DNA of 58,125 nt from an uncultured Collinsella sp. (lineage in GTDB: Bacteria; Actinomycetota; Coriobacteriia; Coriobacteriales; Coriobacteriaceae), in the NCBI GenBank assembly GCA_959023295.1, contig CAUFBM010000016.1, forward strand, positions 1 to 58,125, written 5' to 3'. Below, piece by piece: positions 27,386 to 35,746 of the stretch. The number at the start of each line of letters is the position of its first letter. Within the stretch, counting starts at the first letter, position 1. Made by a program: the position numbers and the translations under genes. Below the pieces are notes generated by a model. That model saw only the letters and a list, made by a program, of their open reading frames with translations, searched no databases and was not told the origin of the DNA.

Positions 27386-27754
27386 ATGAGCGATCCCGCT
27401 GATGAAATAAAGTCCAGCATCGACACCACCATCGTGCCCGACATCCCCACCACCTGCTCGCCCGAGGACCTTCCCGACGAGGAGCTGCTGTACGACCTTG
27501 CCGACCTGTTCAAGGTTTTCAGCGACACCACGCGCATCAAGATCCTTTACGCCCTCATGGGCCGCGAACTCTGCGTGGCAGACATCGCCGAAGCGACCGC
27601 GACCTCGCAGTCTGCTGTGTCACACCAGCTGCGCACGCTCAAGCAGTCGCACCTAGTTAAATTCCGGCGCGACGGGCGCAATATCCTCTACTCGCTCGCC
27701 GACGACCATGTCTACACCATGCTCAACCAAGGCATGAGCCACATCTGCGAATAG
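27386..27754 (+). CDS. ArsR/SmtB-family metal-responsive repressor
   Basis: A 122-aa winged-helix repressor. The metal-binding helix contains LCVADIAEATATSQSAVSHQ, where the ELCVAD motif corresponds to the ArsR/CadC alpha-3 site, and the recognition helix is SQSAVSHQLRTLKQ. The first 40 residues are acidic with one Cys. It heads the cluster with an HMA chaperone and a P-type ATPase and most likely represses all three through the ATATGA-N8-TCATAT sites. Sensed metal probably Zn, Cd or Pb by analogy; not proven. Confidence 0.93.
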   Translation: MSDPADEIKSSIDTTIVPDIPTTCSPEDLPDEELLYDLADLFKVFSDTTRIKILYALMGRELCVADIAEATATSQSAVSHQLRTLKQSHLVKFRRDGRNILYSLADDHVYTMLNQGMSHICE

Positions 27755-27816
27755 CAACCAACCACGGTACCAGCGCGGCCTGCACCCAAGCCGCAAAACA
27801 GGGAAAGGAACCCACC

Positions 27817-28035
27817 ATGAAAAAGCAGTTTAAACTCGACGAGATCGACTGCGCCAACTGCGCGCGCGAGCTTCAGGACGAGCTGGCCAAGCTCGAGGGC
27901 GTCAAATCCGTGTCCGTCAACTTTATGACCCAGAAGTTGACGCTCGAGGCCGATGACGCCGAGTTCGACGAGGTGTTCAACCGCGTTGTAGAGTTCACCG
28001 CCGACGCCGAGCCGGACTGCGAGATCATTCTCTAG
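27817..28035 (+). CDS. Heavy-metal-associated (HMA) domain protein
   Basis: A 72-aa single HMA domain with the metal site IDCANCAREL near residue 10 and the typical ferredoxin-like beta-alpha-beta repeats. It probably delivers metal to, or acts as the detached N-terminal domain of, the downstream ATPase, which has no HMA domain of its own. AGGGAAAGGAAC ribosome binding site precedes ATG. Lies between the ArsR and ATPase genes. Confidence 0.9.
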   Translation: MKKQFKLDEIDCANCARELQDELAKLEGVKSVSVNFMTQKLTLEADDAEFDEVFNRVVEFTADAEPDCEIIL

Positions 28036-28092
28036 CCCAGGTTTACGCCAACCTGCAAGGCCGCGATTGCCGCGGCCTTTATCCGCGATTTT

Positions 28093-28112
28093 ATATGAGC
28101 GAGTGTTCATAC
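28093..28112 (+). promoter_or_regulatory. Third ArsR-type operator, before the P-type ATPase gene
   Basis: ATATGA-N8-TCATAC, differing by one base from the two operators in the ArsR promoter, lies about 25 bp upstream of the ATPase start. It suggests that the ATPase has a separately regulated promoter under the same repressor. Confidence 0.75.
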
Positions 28113-28135
28113 ATTCAAATGGGAGGATACGAGTC

Positions 28136-30088
28136 ATGGCCACCGACGACCCCAAAAAGAAAAAGAAGAAGCGCAAGAAAAAAGAGTCACTCGAGCATAA
28201 ACGCAACCGCATCCTGGTAGCGCTGGGCATTTTTGCCGTGGTGTACGCCCTCGATGAACTCGGCACCCTCGCCGCCGCATTCGGCACCCCGGGCGACACC
28301 TACGCCAGCTTTGTGCTGTTCCTCGTGCCGTTTTTGATTGCCGGCTACGACGTACTGCAAAAGGCATTCAGTAACATCCGCCGCGGCAAGGCCTTCGACG
28401 AGAGTTTCCTTATGGCCGTCGCGACCATCGGCGCGTTTGCCATGGTGCTCTTCCCCGATACCGACCCGCACATGGCCGAAGGCGCCGCCGTCATGCTGTT
28501 CTACCAGGTCGGCGAGCTGTTCCAGGCATACGCCGTGGGCAAGAGCCGCAAGTCGATCAGCGCCATGATGGACATCGCGCCCGACTACGCTAACGTCGAG
28601 CAGCCCGACGGCACACTCGAGCAGGTCTTCCCCGATGACATCGCCGTCGGCACCGTGATCGTGGTCAAGCCCGGCGAACGCGTGCCTATCGACGGCGTCA
28701 TCGTCGAGGGCGAAACCCAGCTCGACACCGCCGCGCTCACGGGCGAGTCAGTCCCCCGCCCTGTCAAAACCGGAGACGATATCATCAGCGGCTGCATCAA
28801 CATGACGGGCCTCATCCACGTGCGCACCACCAAGCCATTTGGCGAGTCCACCGTCGCGCGCGTCCTGGAGCTCGTAGAAAACGCCAGCGAAAAGAAGGCG
28901 CGCACCGAGAACTTCATCACACGCTTCGCCCGCGTCTACACGCCCGCCGTTACCGGCGCGGCTGCGGTGCTCGCGCTCGGCGGCGGCCTGGTCACCGGTG
29001 CCTGGTCCGACTGGATCCTGCGCGGCCTGACCTTCCTGGTCGTCAGCTGCCCATGCGCGTTGGTGATCAGCGTGCCGTTGAGTTTCTTTGGCGGCATCGG
29101 CGGCGCTTCCAAGCTGGGCGTTCTCATCAAGGGTTCTAACTACCTCGAGACGCTCGCCGACGTGGACACCGTCGTCTTCGACAAAACGGGCACGCTCACC
29201 AACGGCACGTTCTCGGTCGTCGCGGTACACCCCGAGGCAGGCTATACCGAGCAGTCGTTGCTCGAGGTCGCAGCCCTTGCGGAGTCGTTCTCCGATCACC
29301 CCATCGCGCAGTCCGTGCGCGTCGCCTACCAGGGCGAGGTCGACCCCAAGCGCGTGAGCGACTCCGCCAACGACGCGGGCCACGGCGTGACGGCAACCAT
29401 CGACGGCAAGCACGTCGTCGTCGGCAACGCCAAGATGCTCGCCGCGGCCGGAGTCGAAGCACCGGACTGTGAGGTTGTCGGCACGATCCTCCACGTGCTC
29501 GTGGACGGCGTGTATGTCGGCCACATCGTGATTGCCGACACCGTAAAGGCCGATGCCGAACAGACGATCCGGGACCTGCACACCGCTGGTATCAACCGTA
29601 CCGTCATGCTCACGGGCGACCGCGAGGAAGTGGCTGCGTCCGTTGCTGAGCAGGTGGGACTCGACGAGTTCCACGCGCAGCTGCTGCCGGGCGACAAGGT
29701 CGAGCGTGTTGAAGCGCTGCTCGCAGCCGAAAGCGGCAAGGGCAAGCTCGCCTTTGTCGGCGACGGCATCAACGATGCGCCCGTGCTCACCCGCGCCGAT
29801 GTGGGCATTGCCATGGGCGCAATGGGTTCTGATGCCGCAATCGAGGCGGCGGACGTCGTGCTGATGGACGACAAGCCTTCCAACATCTCCCGCGCGATCC
29901 GTGTGGCGCGCAAGACCATGTCGATTGTCTGGCAGAACATCATCTTTGCGCTGGGTATTAAGCTGCTGATTTTAGTGCTTGCGGCGCTCGGCATCGCCAA
30001 TATGTGGCTTGCCGTCTTTGGCGACGTGGGCGTGGCGATCATCGCCATCCTGAACGCCATGCGCGCGATGGGTGTCAAGAACCTGTAG
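28136..30088 (+). CDS. Heavy-metal-translocating P-type ATPase (ZntA/CadA-like)
   Basis: 650 aa; ATG 28136 follows GGGAGGATACGAGTC. P1B-type pump: transmembrane metal motif VVSCPCALVIS near 305-315, phosphorylation motif FDKTGTLTNG near 350, TGDREEV hinge, and GDGINDAPVL near 545. The N-terminus is Lys-rich and lacks an HMA domain, which the adjacent 72-aa protein may supply. CPC plus this family suggests Zn/Cd/Pb export. The gene is followed by a large hairpin. Confidence 0.95.
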   Translation: MATDDPKKKKKKRKKKESLEHKRNRILVALGIFAVVYALDELGTLAAAFGTPGDTYASFVLFLVPFLIAGYDVLQKAFSNIRRGKAFDESFLMAVATIGAFAMVLFPDTDPHMAEGAAVMLFYQVGELFQAYAVGKSRKSISAMMDIAPDYANVEQPDGTLEQVFPDDIAVGTVIVVKPGERVPIDGVIVEGETQLDTAALTGESVPRPVKTGDDIISGCINMTGLIHVRTTKPFGESTVARVLELVENASEKKARTENFITRFARVYTPAVTGAAAVLALGGGLVTGAWSDWILRGLTFLVVSCPCALVISVPLSFFGGIGGASKLGVLIKGSNYLETLADVDTVVFDKTGTLTNGTFSVVAVHPEAGYTEQSLLEVAALAESFSDHPIAQSVRVAYQGEVDPKRVSDSANDAGHGVTATIDGKHVVVGNAKMLAAAGVEAPDCEVVGTILHVLVDGVYVGHIVIADTVKADAEQTIRDLHTAGINRTVMLTGDREEVAASVAEQVGLDEFHAQLLPGDKVERVEALLAAESGKGKLAFVGDGINDAPVLTRADVGIAMGAMGSDAAIEAADVVLMDDKPSNISRAIRVARKTMSIVWQNIIFALGIKLLILVLAALGIANMWLAVFGDVGVAIIAILNAMRAMGVKNL

Positions 30089-30104
30089 CACTCGTGGTCC
30101 CTCC

Positions 30105-30233
30105 GGCCGGGGCCGGGCTTGGTTTTGAAAACGTCCTCGACCAATGAAGTGCCCCCGTTCTGCTCCTTCGGAGCTACGAACGGGGGCACTTCTGGTCTGC
30201 GGAATGTTTTCAAAACCAAGCCCGGCCCCGGCC
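30105..30233. repeat. Large two-tier hairpin, 129 nt
   Basis: Outer arms 30105-30132 and 30206-30233 are perfect 28-bp inverted repeats (left starts GGCCGGGGCCGGGCTTGG). A second perfect 15-bp pair, 30146-30160 with 30178-30192 (GAAGTGCCCCCGTTC), and a CTCC/GGAG tip lie inside. Most of the element therefore folds into one long rod. It starts 16 bp after the ATPase stop codon and could act as a terminator, stabiliser of the mRNA 3' end, or a mobile REP-type repeat. Confidence 0.8.
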
Positions 30234-30510
30234 TGCGGTGACATCGCTGGCGGTTCTTGGGCATCGCTTGCTGGCGGGGTTCCTTGTCTGAGTTGGGCTT
30301 AGTTGGTGGGGCCACTGGTCCCGGTCGCTGTCCCGCGCCGTTCCGGCGCGGGAGGCGCGCCTCTTTGGGAACGCAGAGATAGCTCAGCTGTGGTGGCGTC
30401 GCGCACCGATTGCTCCACTTTGGACTGCGTCGGACTCGTTGTTATTCGTATCCCCTATCCCCCTTTCGCTGGTTCGCGCTTTGCGCGAACTCCGCGCTAC
30501 TGGGGACCTG
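30234..30510. other. Intergenic region without a supported gene
   Basis: I see no convincing ORF. Two short hairpins are visible: CCCGCGCCG/CGGCGCGGG at 30332-30352 and GTTCGCG/CGCGAAC at 30472-30490. A long reading frame across 30303-30779 overlaps the repressor gene and looks like a shadow. Confidence 0.5.
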
Positions 30511-30900
30511 TTAGGATTCCGTTGCTGAGTTCGACGTCTCTTCCCTGGCGAGCATCGCCCTCAGCTTCTCGAAGCTCTCCTCACTCAGGCAGTGCTCCAT
30601 GTGGCAGCCCTCTTGCGACGCGACATCCGCCGAAACACCCGCATCCTCCAGCAGCCCCACGAAAAAGCAGTGGCGCTCCCACATTTGGCGAGCGACCTCC
30701 AGACCACGCTCCGTCAGATGAACGTCGCGCTTGCCCATTTCGACATAGCCGCTGTTCTCCAGCGTCGCCATGGCTTTAGAGACGCTCGCCTTGGTCACGC
30801 CCAGGTATTCGGCAACGTCAATCGAGCGAACGACGCCCTGGCGCTCCGAGAGCACATAAATAGATTCGAGATAGTCTTCTCCAGATTCACGCAGGGCCAT
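30511..30900 (-). CDS. DtxR/MntR-family metal-dependent repressor
   Basis: 129 aa with start ATG 30900 (GAAAGGCGGCCC upstream); a longer reading is unsupported. The N-terminal winged helix contains the DtxR-family SIDVAEYLGVTKASVSKAM motif, and the dimerisation region has GLEVARQMWERHCFF, then EEGCHMEHCLS-type His/Glu/Cys metal ligands. It is the short form lacking an SH3 domain, like MntR. The upstream region has repeated AGTTAGCC motifs that may be its own operator. Confidence 0.92.
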   Translation of the reverse strand: MALRESGEDYLESIYVLSERQGVVRSIDVAEYLGVTKASVSKAMATLENSGYVEMGKRDVHLTERGLEVARQMWERHCFFVGLLEDAGVSADVASQEGCHMEHCLSEESFEKLRAMLAREETSNSATES

Positions 30901-30924
30901 GGGCCGCCTTTCGCGATGCTTGCT

Positions 30925-31005
30925 AGTTAGCCTTTGGATACTTTCCACGGCTAACTTTACCGCAAAAGTTGCCCATGTCTTACTACTTTGCCTAAAAGTT
31001 AGCCG
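30925..31005 (-). promoter_or_regulatory. AGTTAGCC repeats upstream of the DtxR-family gene
   Basis: AGTTAGCC occurs at 30925-30932 and 30997-31004 and its reverse complement GGCTAACT at 30949-30956. The last two lie in an exact 11-bp inverted repeat, CGGCTAACTTT/AAAGTTAGCCG. This resembles DtxR-type boxes and fits autoregulation or control of a lost transporter; none is present beside it. Confidence 0.5.
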
Positions 31006-31054
31006 CGTTTCACAAAACGTGCGGGATGAAAACAAAATGGGGGCGCCCCGCAAG

Positions 31055-31099
31055 GAGTGTCCCCAAGTGCCGGCACAAAAGGAACGTCCCCAACTGCCA
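31055..31099. repeat. REP-like GTCCCC/CCCCAAGTGCCG repeat, copy 1
   Basis: Contains CCCCAAGTGCCG at 31061-31072, a GTGCCGGCAC palindrome and a second GTCCCCAA. The same 12-mer recurs at 51531-51542 with similar surroundings, so it looks like a dispersed element. Confidence 0.5.
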
Positions 31100-31108
31100 G
31101 GTCCGCAG

Positions 31109-31879
31109 CTACAGCAGTCCAAAGTGCTTTGCGGCGTTGTAGATCCCGTCGTCGTCTACGGCGGTCGTAACGTAGGTCGCCGCGGCCTTCACGGTATCCT
31201 GCGCGTTGCCCATGGCCACACTTGTGCCCACGGCCGAGAACATCGACAGGTCGTTCTCGCCATCGCCAAAGGCGATCGCCTCGCTCGCGTCGATGCCCAA
31301 GCGCTCCAGCGTCGCCGCCACGCCCAGGTCCTTGCCGCCGTTAGCGGGAATAATATCGCAGAACAGATCGCACCAGCGCGTGGTGAGCGAATGCGACACG
31401 GCATCAGTCACGATATGCTCGTCGGCCGGGTCCACAAAGGCGCAGAACTGGTAGACCGGTGCGTCAAAGGCGCGCTCAAACGGCTCCTCGTGGTAGACGA
31501 TTCCCGCGTTGCTACCGGCCGTCACCACGCGCTCGGACAGGCGGTTCACAAACGAATTCTCGCCCTGCATGCACAGCGAGTCGTAACGCCCCTGAGCCAC
31601 CTGGTCCACGATCACCGCAACATCGTCCGGATCGATCGGGCAGCTGCGGTAAACACCACTGGCATCAAAGCAATGCTGACCCGAAAGCGTAATGTACGCA
31701 TCCCAGCCAAGGTCGAACAGCCAGTCCGGCATCTGGTAGGTCGGACGGCCCGTAGCGATCACGCACGCAATCCCCTGCTCGTGAAAGCTGTCGAGCACCT
31801 GCTGCGCCGACGCCGGAATCCGGTGGGTCTTAAAGCTCAGCAGCGTGCCGTCGATATCGAAAAACGCGGCCCCGATCAT
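31109..31879 (-). CDS. Cof-type HAD-superfamily phosphatase
   Basis: 256 aa. Motif I AAFFDIDGTLLSFKTHRIP at the N-terminus (FDIDGT with both catalytic Asp), motif III/IV IAFGDGENDLSMFSAVG near 205, and a central cap as in class IIB (Cof) enzymes. These act on sugar phosphates or related compounds; the substrate is not deducible. It lies 6 bp after the ABC-F gene on the same strand, so the pair may be cotranscribed. Confidence 0.94.
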   Translation of the reverse strand: MIGAAFFDIDGTLLSFKTHRIPASAQQVLDSFHEQGIACVIATGRPTYQMPDWLFDLGWDAYITLSGQHCFDASGVYRSCPIDPDDVAVIVDQVAQGRYDSLCMQGENSFVNRLSERVVTAGSNAGIVYHEEPFERAFDAPVYQFCAFVDPADEHIVTDAVSHSLTTRWCDLFCDIIPANGGKDLGVAATLERLGIDASEAIAFGDGENDLSMFSAVGTSVAMGNAQDTVKAAATYVTTAVDDDGIYNAAKHFGLL

Positions 31880-31885
31880 CCTCGT

Positions 31886-33745
31886 CTACTCCTCGCCCTC
31901 GAGCTTTTCGCTCGCCTCGAGCCACGCCATCTCCAGCTCGTCCATGGCGGCGTGGGCCTCGTCGATCTTTGCCTGCTGCTCGCCCAGCGCCGTGTAGTTG
32001 GTGGGATCGACCTGGGCCATGGCGGCCTCGGCCTCCTCCACGCGAGCGCGCTGCGTCTCCATCTTGCGCTCGAGCGAACTCACCTCGCGGCGAAGCTTCT
32101 GGCGTTCGGCGTTGGAAAGGCCATTGGGCTGCCCGCTCGTCTTGGGCTTTTCGGCCGCAACCGCTGCGGCGCCGGTGTCGAACGTGCCGGTCTTGGCGCT
32201 CGGCGCGCCCACGGGCTCGCCCTCGGCGGTGGCGTTGCACAGGCGCAGGTACTGATCCACGCCGCCGGGCATATGCGTCAGGTGGCCGTCGAGCAGCGCC
32301 CACTGCTGGTCGGTCACGCGCTCCATGAGGAAACGGTCGTGCGTCACTAGGATCAGCGTGCCAGGCCAGCCGTCGAGCAGATCCTCGACAATCGCCAGCA
32401 TGTCGGTATCGAGGTCGTTGCCGGGCTCGTCCAGGATGAGCACGTTGGGCTCGTCCAGGATTGTCAGCAGCAGCGACAGGCGACGGCGCTGGCCGCCCGA
32501 AAGATCGCCGATGCGGCTCCAGAGCTGCTGCGTCGTAAAGCCCAGACGCTCGCAGAGCTTCTCGGGCGAAGTCTCCTTGCCGTCGATGACGTAGTACTTC
32601 TTATAGTTGCTGAGCACCTCGCGGATCGTGTCGCCCATGTAGGGCTCGAGCTCTTCGAGCTGCTGCGACAGCACGCCAAAGCGCACCGTCTGGCCAATCT
32701 TCACGCGACCGCGCAGGGGCGCGATCTTGCCCTGGATCACGTCGAGCAGCGTCGACTTGCCGGCGCCGTTCTCGCCCAAAAGACCATAGCGGTCGCCCGC
32801 GCCGATGAGCCAGGTCACATCGGTGAGCACCTGTTTGGACGTGCCATCGGCATCCGCATAGCCGGCGTCCACGTCGACCACATCGATAACCTGCTTGCCC
32901 AGGCGGCTCACGGCCAGGCGCTTGAGCTCCAGCTCGTCACGCACGGGCGGCACGTCGGCGATCAGCTCGCGAGCGGCATCCACGCGAAACTTGGGCTTGG
33001 TGGAACGGGCCTGGGCGCCGCGGCTCAGCCACGCGAGCTCCTTGCGCGCCATGTTGCGGCGGCGCTCCTCGGTGACGGCGGCCATGCGGTCGCGCTCCAC
33101 GCGCTGCAGGATGTATGCCGAGTAGCCGCCCTCGAAGGGATCGACCTGGCCGTCGTGGACCTCCCACATGCTGGTGCAGACCTCGTCCAAGAACCAGCGA
33201 TCGTGCGTGACCACGAGCATCGCGCCCTGACCGCGCTGCCAGCGGGCCTTTAAGTGACGCGCAAGCCAGTTGATGGTACGCATGTCCAGGTGGTTGGTGG
33301 GCTCGTCGAGCATGAGCACGTCGTAGTCGCCGATCAGCAGGCGCGCGAGGTCCACGCGACGGCGCTGGCCGCCCGAAAGCTCGCCCACTGTGCCTTCCCA
33401 GGGCACATCGCTGATGAGGCCGGCCAGAATCTGGCGCGTACGCGGACTCGACGCCCACTCATACTCGGGCGCGTCGCCCACGACGGCATGATGCACGGTG
33501 TCGGTATCGACCAGGTTGTCCTTTTGGCCGAGCAGACCGATCGTCGTGCCGCGGCGGTGCGTCACGCGGCCGTCGTCGGGTTCCAGCGTGCCGGCGAGTA
33601 CACTCAGCAGCGTCGACTTGCCGTCGCCGTTTTTACCGACGATACCAATGCGGTCGCCCTCGCCCACGCCGAGCGTCACGCTATCGAAAATATGCTTGGT
33701 GGGAAACTCTAGGCTGATGGAATCGCATCCCAAAAGAATCGCCAT
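31886..33745 (-). CDS. ABC-F family ATPase
   Basis: 619 aa with start ATG 33745 (GGAGCAGGGC upstream). Two complete ABC domains: Walker A GKNGDGKSTLL near 37 with signature LSGGQRRRVDLAR, and Walker A GENGAGKSTLL near 340 with signature LSGGQRRRLSLL. The inter-domain linker and a Lys/Arg/Glu C-terminal coiled coil (about 555-619) mark it as ABC-F, a soluble ribosome-associated translation factor. No transmembrane segments. Whether it confers antibiotic resistance or acts in translation cannot be told. Confidence 0.95.
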   Translation of the reverse strand: MAILLGCDSISLEFPTKHIFDSVTLGVGEGDRIGIVGKNGDGKSTLLSVLAGTLEPDDGRVTHRRGTTIGLLGQKDNLVDTDTVHHAVVGDAPEYEWASSPRTRQILAGLISDVPWEGTVGELSGGQRRRVDLARLLIGDYDVLMLDEPTNHLDMRTINWLARHLKARWQRGQGAMLVVTHDRWFLDEVCTSMWEVHDGQVDPFEGGYSAYILQRVERDRMAAVTEERRRNMARKELAWLSRGAQARSTKPKFRVDAARELIADVPPVRDELELKRLAVSRLGKQVIDVVDVDAGYADADGTSKQVLTDVTWLIGAGDRYGLLGENGAGKSTLLDVIQGKIAPLRGRVKIGQTVRFGVLSQQLEELEPYMGDTIREVLSNYKKYYVIDGKETSPEKLCERLGFTTQQLWSRIGDLSGGQRRRLSLLLTILDEPNVLILDEPGNDLDTDMLAIVEDLLDGWPGTLILVTHDRFLMERVTDQQWALLDGHLTHMPGGVDQYLRLCNATAEGEPVGAPSAKTGTFDTGAAAVAAEKPKTSGQPNGLSNAERQKLRREVSSLERKMETQRARVEEAEAAMAQVDPTNYTALGEQQAKIDEAHAAMDELEMAWLEASEKLEGEE

Positions 33746-33805
33746 ATGCCCTGCTCCTTCGTAGAAATTCAACGTTGTCCATGATAGCAGCGAGCCCCAC
33801 CCCAA

Positions 33806-33840
33806 ACCACCACGAAGGTGCCTGTCCCCTTTGTGGTGGT
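33806..33840. repeat. REP-like palindrome, copy 2
   Basis: ACCACCACGAAGG...CCTTTGTGGTGGT: the reverse complement matches the element at 22596-22627 with two base changes. Lies between the ABC-F and pst operons. Confidence 0.7.
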
Positions 33841-33861
33841 CGTTTCGGTCGCAGAGCAAAA

Positions 33862-33895
33862 AGGCGGGCCATCTCGCAAAAGAGATGACCCGCCT
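33862..33895 (-). terminator. Terminator of the pst operon
   Basis: A 14-bp stem with one mismatch (AGGCGGGTCATCTC / GAGATGGCCCGCCT on the minus strand), 6-nt loop, followed on the minus strand by TTTTTGC, about 55 bp after the pstB stop. Confidence 0.88.
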
Positions 33896-33950
33896 CTCCA
33901 ATCAGTCCCACGACAACCGTGGCCGCCGCGGGCCTCAAGCATGTCCCGGA

Positions 33951-34823
33951 CTAGGAGAACATACCGGTGAGGTAATCATTCAGCCGCTTATCCTTGGGCC
34001 GTTGGAAAATCTCGTCGGTCTCGTCGTACTCGACCATATCGCCCATGTAGAAGAACGCCGTGCGGTTGGACACGCGCGACGCCTGCTCCATGTTGTGCGT
34101 CACGATGACGATGGCACGGTCGGCAACGATCGACGACATCAGGTCCTCGATCGCCAACGTCGAGATGGGGTCGAGCGCCGAGCAGGGCTCGTCGAACAGG
34201 ATCACGTCGGGGTTGAGCGCCAGCGTGCGCGCAATGCACAGACGCTGCTGCTGACCGCCCGAAAGCGCGTAGGCGCTCTTGTCGAGCTTGTCTTTGACCT
34301 CGTCCCACAGCGCGGCACCGCGCAGACTTTCCTCGACCATGCGGTCGAGCTCGTCACGGTCGGTGATGCCGTGGCGCTTGGGCGCAAAGGTGATGTTGTC
34401 GCGAATGGACTTGCGGAACGGATTGGGCTGCTGAAACACCATGCCAATAGACCGACGCAGCTCGTAGGTGTTCTCGGTCTTGGTGTTCACGTTGCGCCCG
34501 CGGTAGTTGATCTCACCCTCCACGCGGCAACCGCGAATCTCGCGATTCATTAGGTTGAGGCTACGCAAAAAGGTCGACTTGCCACAGCCCGAAGGCCCGA
34601 TGAGCGCCGTGATCTCACCCTTGTGGAAGTCGAGCGACGTATTGTGCAGCGCATGGTGGTCGCCATAGTACACATTGACGTCCTTGGTGGAGACCACGAC
34701 CTCGTCGCTCACGGCCTTGCCGCTCACGCGAACACGTTTCTCGCTCTCCCCCACGCTCGACAAAAAGTCCTGGGTGTCGGACGATGCCGCCTCGGTTGCG
34801 GGCGTCGCATTCATCTCGCTCAT
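33951..34823 (-). CDS. pstB: Phosphate ABC transporter ATP-binding protein
   Basis: 290 aa. Walker A LIGPSGCGKSTFLRSLN near 90, PstB-type Q-loop FQQPNPFRKSI, signature LSGGQQQRLCIAR near 205, and Walker B VILFDEPCSALDP. The first 40 residues are a nonconserved Ser/Ala-rich extension; a start at an internal Met/Val is possible. ATGA overlap with pstA shows coupling. High-affinity phosphate uptake; phoU is not in this operon. Confidence 0.97.
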   Translation of the reverse strand: MSEMNATPATEAASSDTQDFLSSVGESEKRVRVSGKAVSDEVVVSTKDVNVYYGDHHALHNTSLDFHKGEITALIGPSGCGKSTFLRSLNLMNREIRGCRVEGEINYRGRNVNTKTENTYELRRSIGMVFQQPNPFRKSIRDNITFAPKRHGITDRDELDRMVEESLRGAALWDEVKDKLDKSAYALSGGQQQRLCIARTLALNPDVILFDEPCSALDPISTLAIEDLMSSIVADRAIVIVTHNMEQASRVSNRTAFFYMGDMVEYDETDEIFQRPKDKRLNDYLTGMFS

Positions 34824-35746
34824 TCGGCCGTCATCCTCCTTGCCAGTTGCTTGCCTACGATACGGGCGACTACGTTAAACAGCAGCACGCAAATCATCAG
34901 CAGTGCCGCGGTGCCCCAGACGATCTGCTGGGCCTCGGGGCTGCCCTCGCCATAGATCTTGTAGATGTGCACGGCCAGCGACTCGCCGGGACGGAACACG
35001 TTCCAGGCGCAGGTGGGGCTCGACAGGTTAAAGCTCAAGAAGTTCAGGCGAACCGGCGAGCTCATGCCCGAGGTAAAGAGCAGCGCCGCGGCCTCGCCAA
35101 ACACGCGGCCGGCCGAAAGCACGATGCCGGTCACGATGGCGGGCATGGCCTCGGGAATCAGGATGTGCAGTGTGGCCTCCCAGCGAGTGAGGCCCATGGC
35201 CAGGCACGCATCGCGCTGGGCCTGCGGCACGTCCTCGAGCGCCTGCTGAATCACGCGCACCAGGATGGGGATGTTGAACATGGTGAGCGCGACGGCGCCG
35301 GAGATAATGGAGTACTTCCAGCCCAGCTGCACCGAGAACACCAGAAAGCCGAACATGCCTACGACAATGGAGGGCAGCGAGGACAGCGTCTCGATGGCGG
35401 TGGAGGCGATGTCGCGGATGGGGCCGTCCGGCGCGTACTCGACCAGGAAGACCGCGCCGCCCAGGCTGATGGGCACCGAGATACCTAAGGTGATCAGCAG
35501 TAGGTAGAACGAGTCGAACAGCTGGTAGAGCACGCCGCCCTGCGTTCCGTTGGCGCGTGCGGGCTGCGTGAGAAATCCCGGCTGGAACAGCGTCGAGATG
35601 CCCTCGAACAGAATATAGGCCACCATGGAGACGACGATGAGCATGACGATGGCGACGATTGCCGTCAGCACGCCCGTGGCGATGCGGTCCTGCTTTTGGA
35701 CACGCCCGAGTCTCGCCTCGTCGATAAGGATGCGCGTGCTAGCCAC
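34820..35746 (-). CDS. pstA: Phosphate ABC transporter permease PstA
   Basis: 308 aa with about six membrane segments (first: GVLTAIVAIVMLIVVSMVAYILF near 25-47) and the permease EAA-loop (QRDACLAMGLTRWEATLHILIPEAMPAIVTG). Forms the channel with PstC. Overlaps pstC by 8 bp at its start and pstB by 4 bp at its end, a strictly coupled operon. Confidence 0.96.
   Translation of the reverse strand: MASTRILIDEARLGRVQKQDRIATGVLTAIVAIVMLIVVSMVAYILFEGISTLFQPGFLTQPARANGTQGGVLYQLFDSFYLLLITLGISVPISLGGAVFLVEYAPDGPIRDIASTAIETLSSLPSIVVGMFGFLVFSVQLGWKYSIISGAVALTMFNIPILVRVIQQALEDVPQAQRDACLAMGLTRWEATLHILIPEAMPAIVTGIVLSAGRVFGEAAALLFTSGMSSPVRLNFLSFNLSSPTCAWNVFRPGESLAVHIYKIYGEGSPEAQQIVWGTAALLMICVLLFNVVARIVGKQLARRMTAE

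Noticed and set aside
30375..30435. tRNA-like start (AGAGATAGCTCAGCTGTGG)
   Set aside because: D-arm-like string only; no acceptor stem, anticodon arm or T-arm can be paired.
30303..30779. 158-codon plus-strand frame
   Set aside because: Overlaps the DtxR-family gene on the other strand; low-complexity Pro/Ser/Arg composition.
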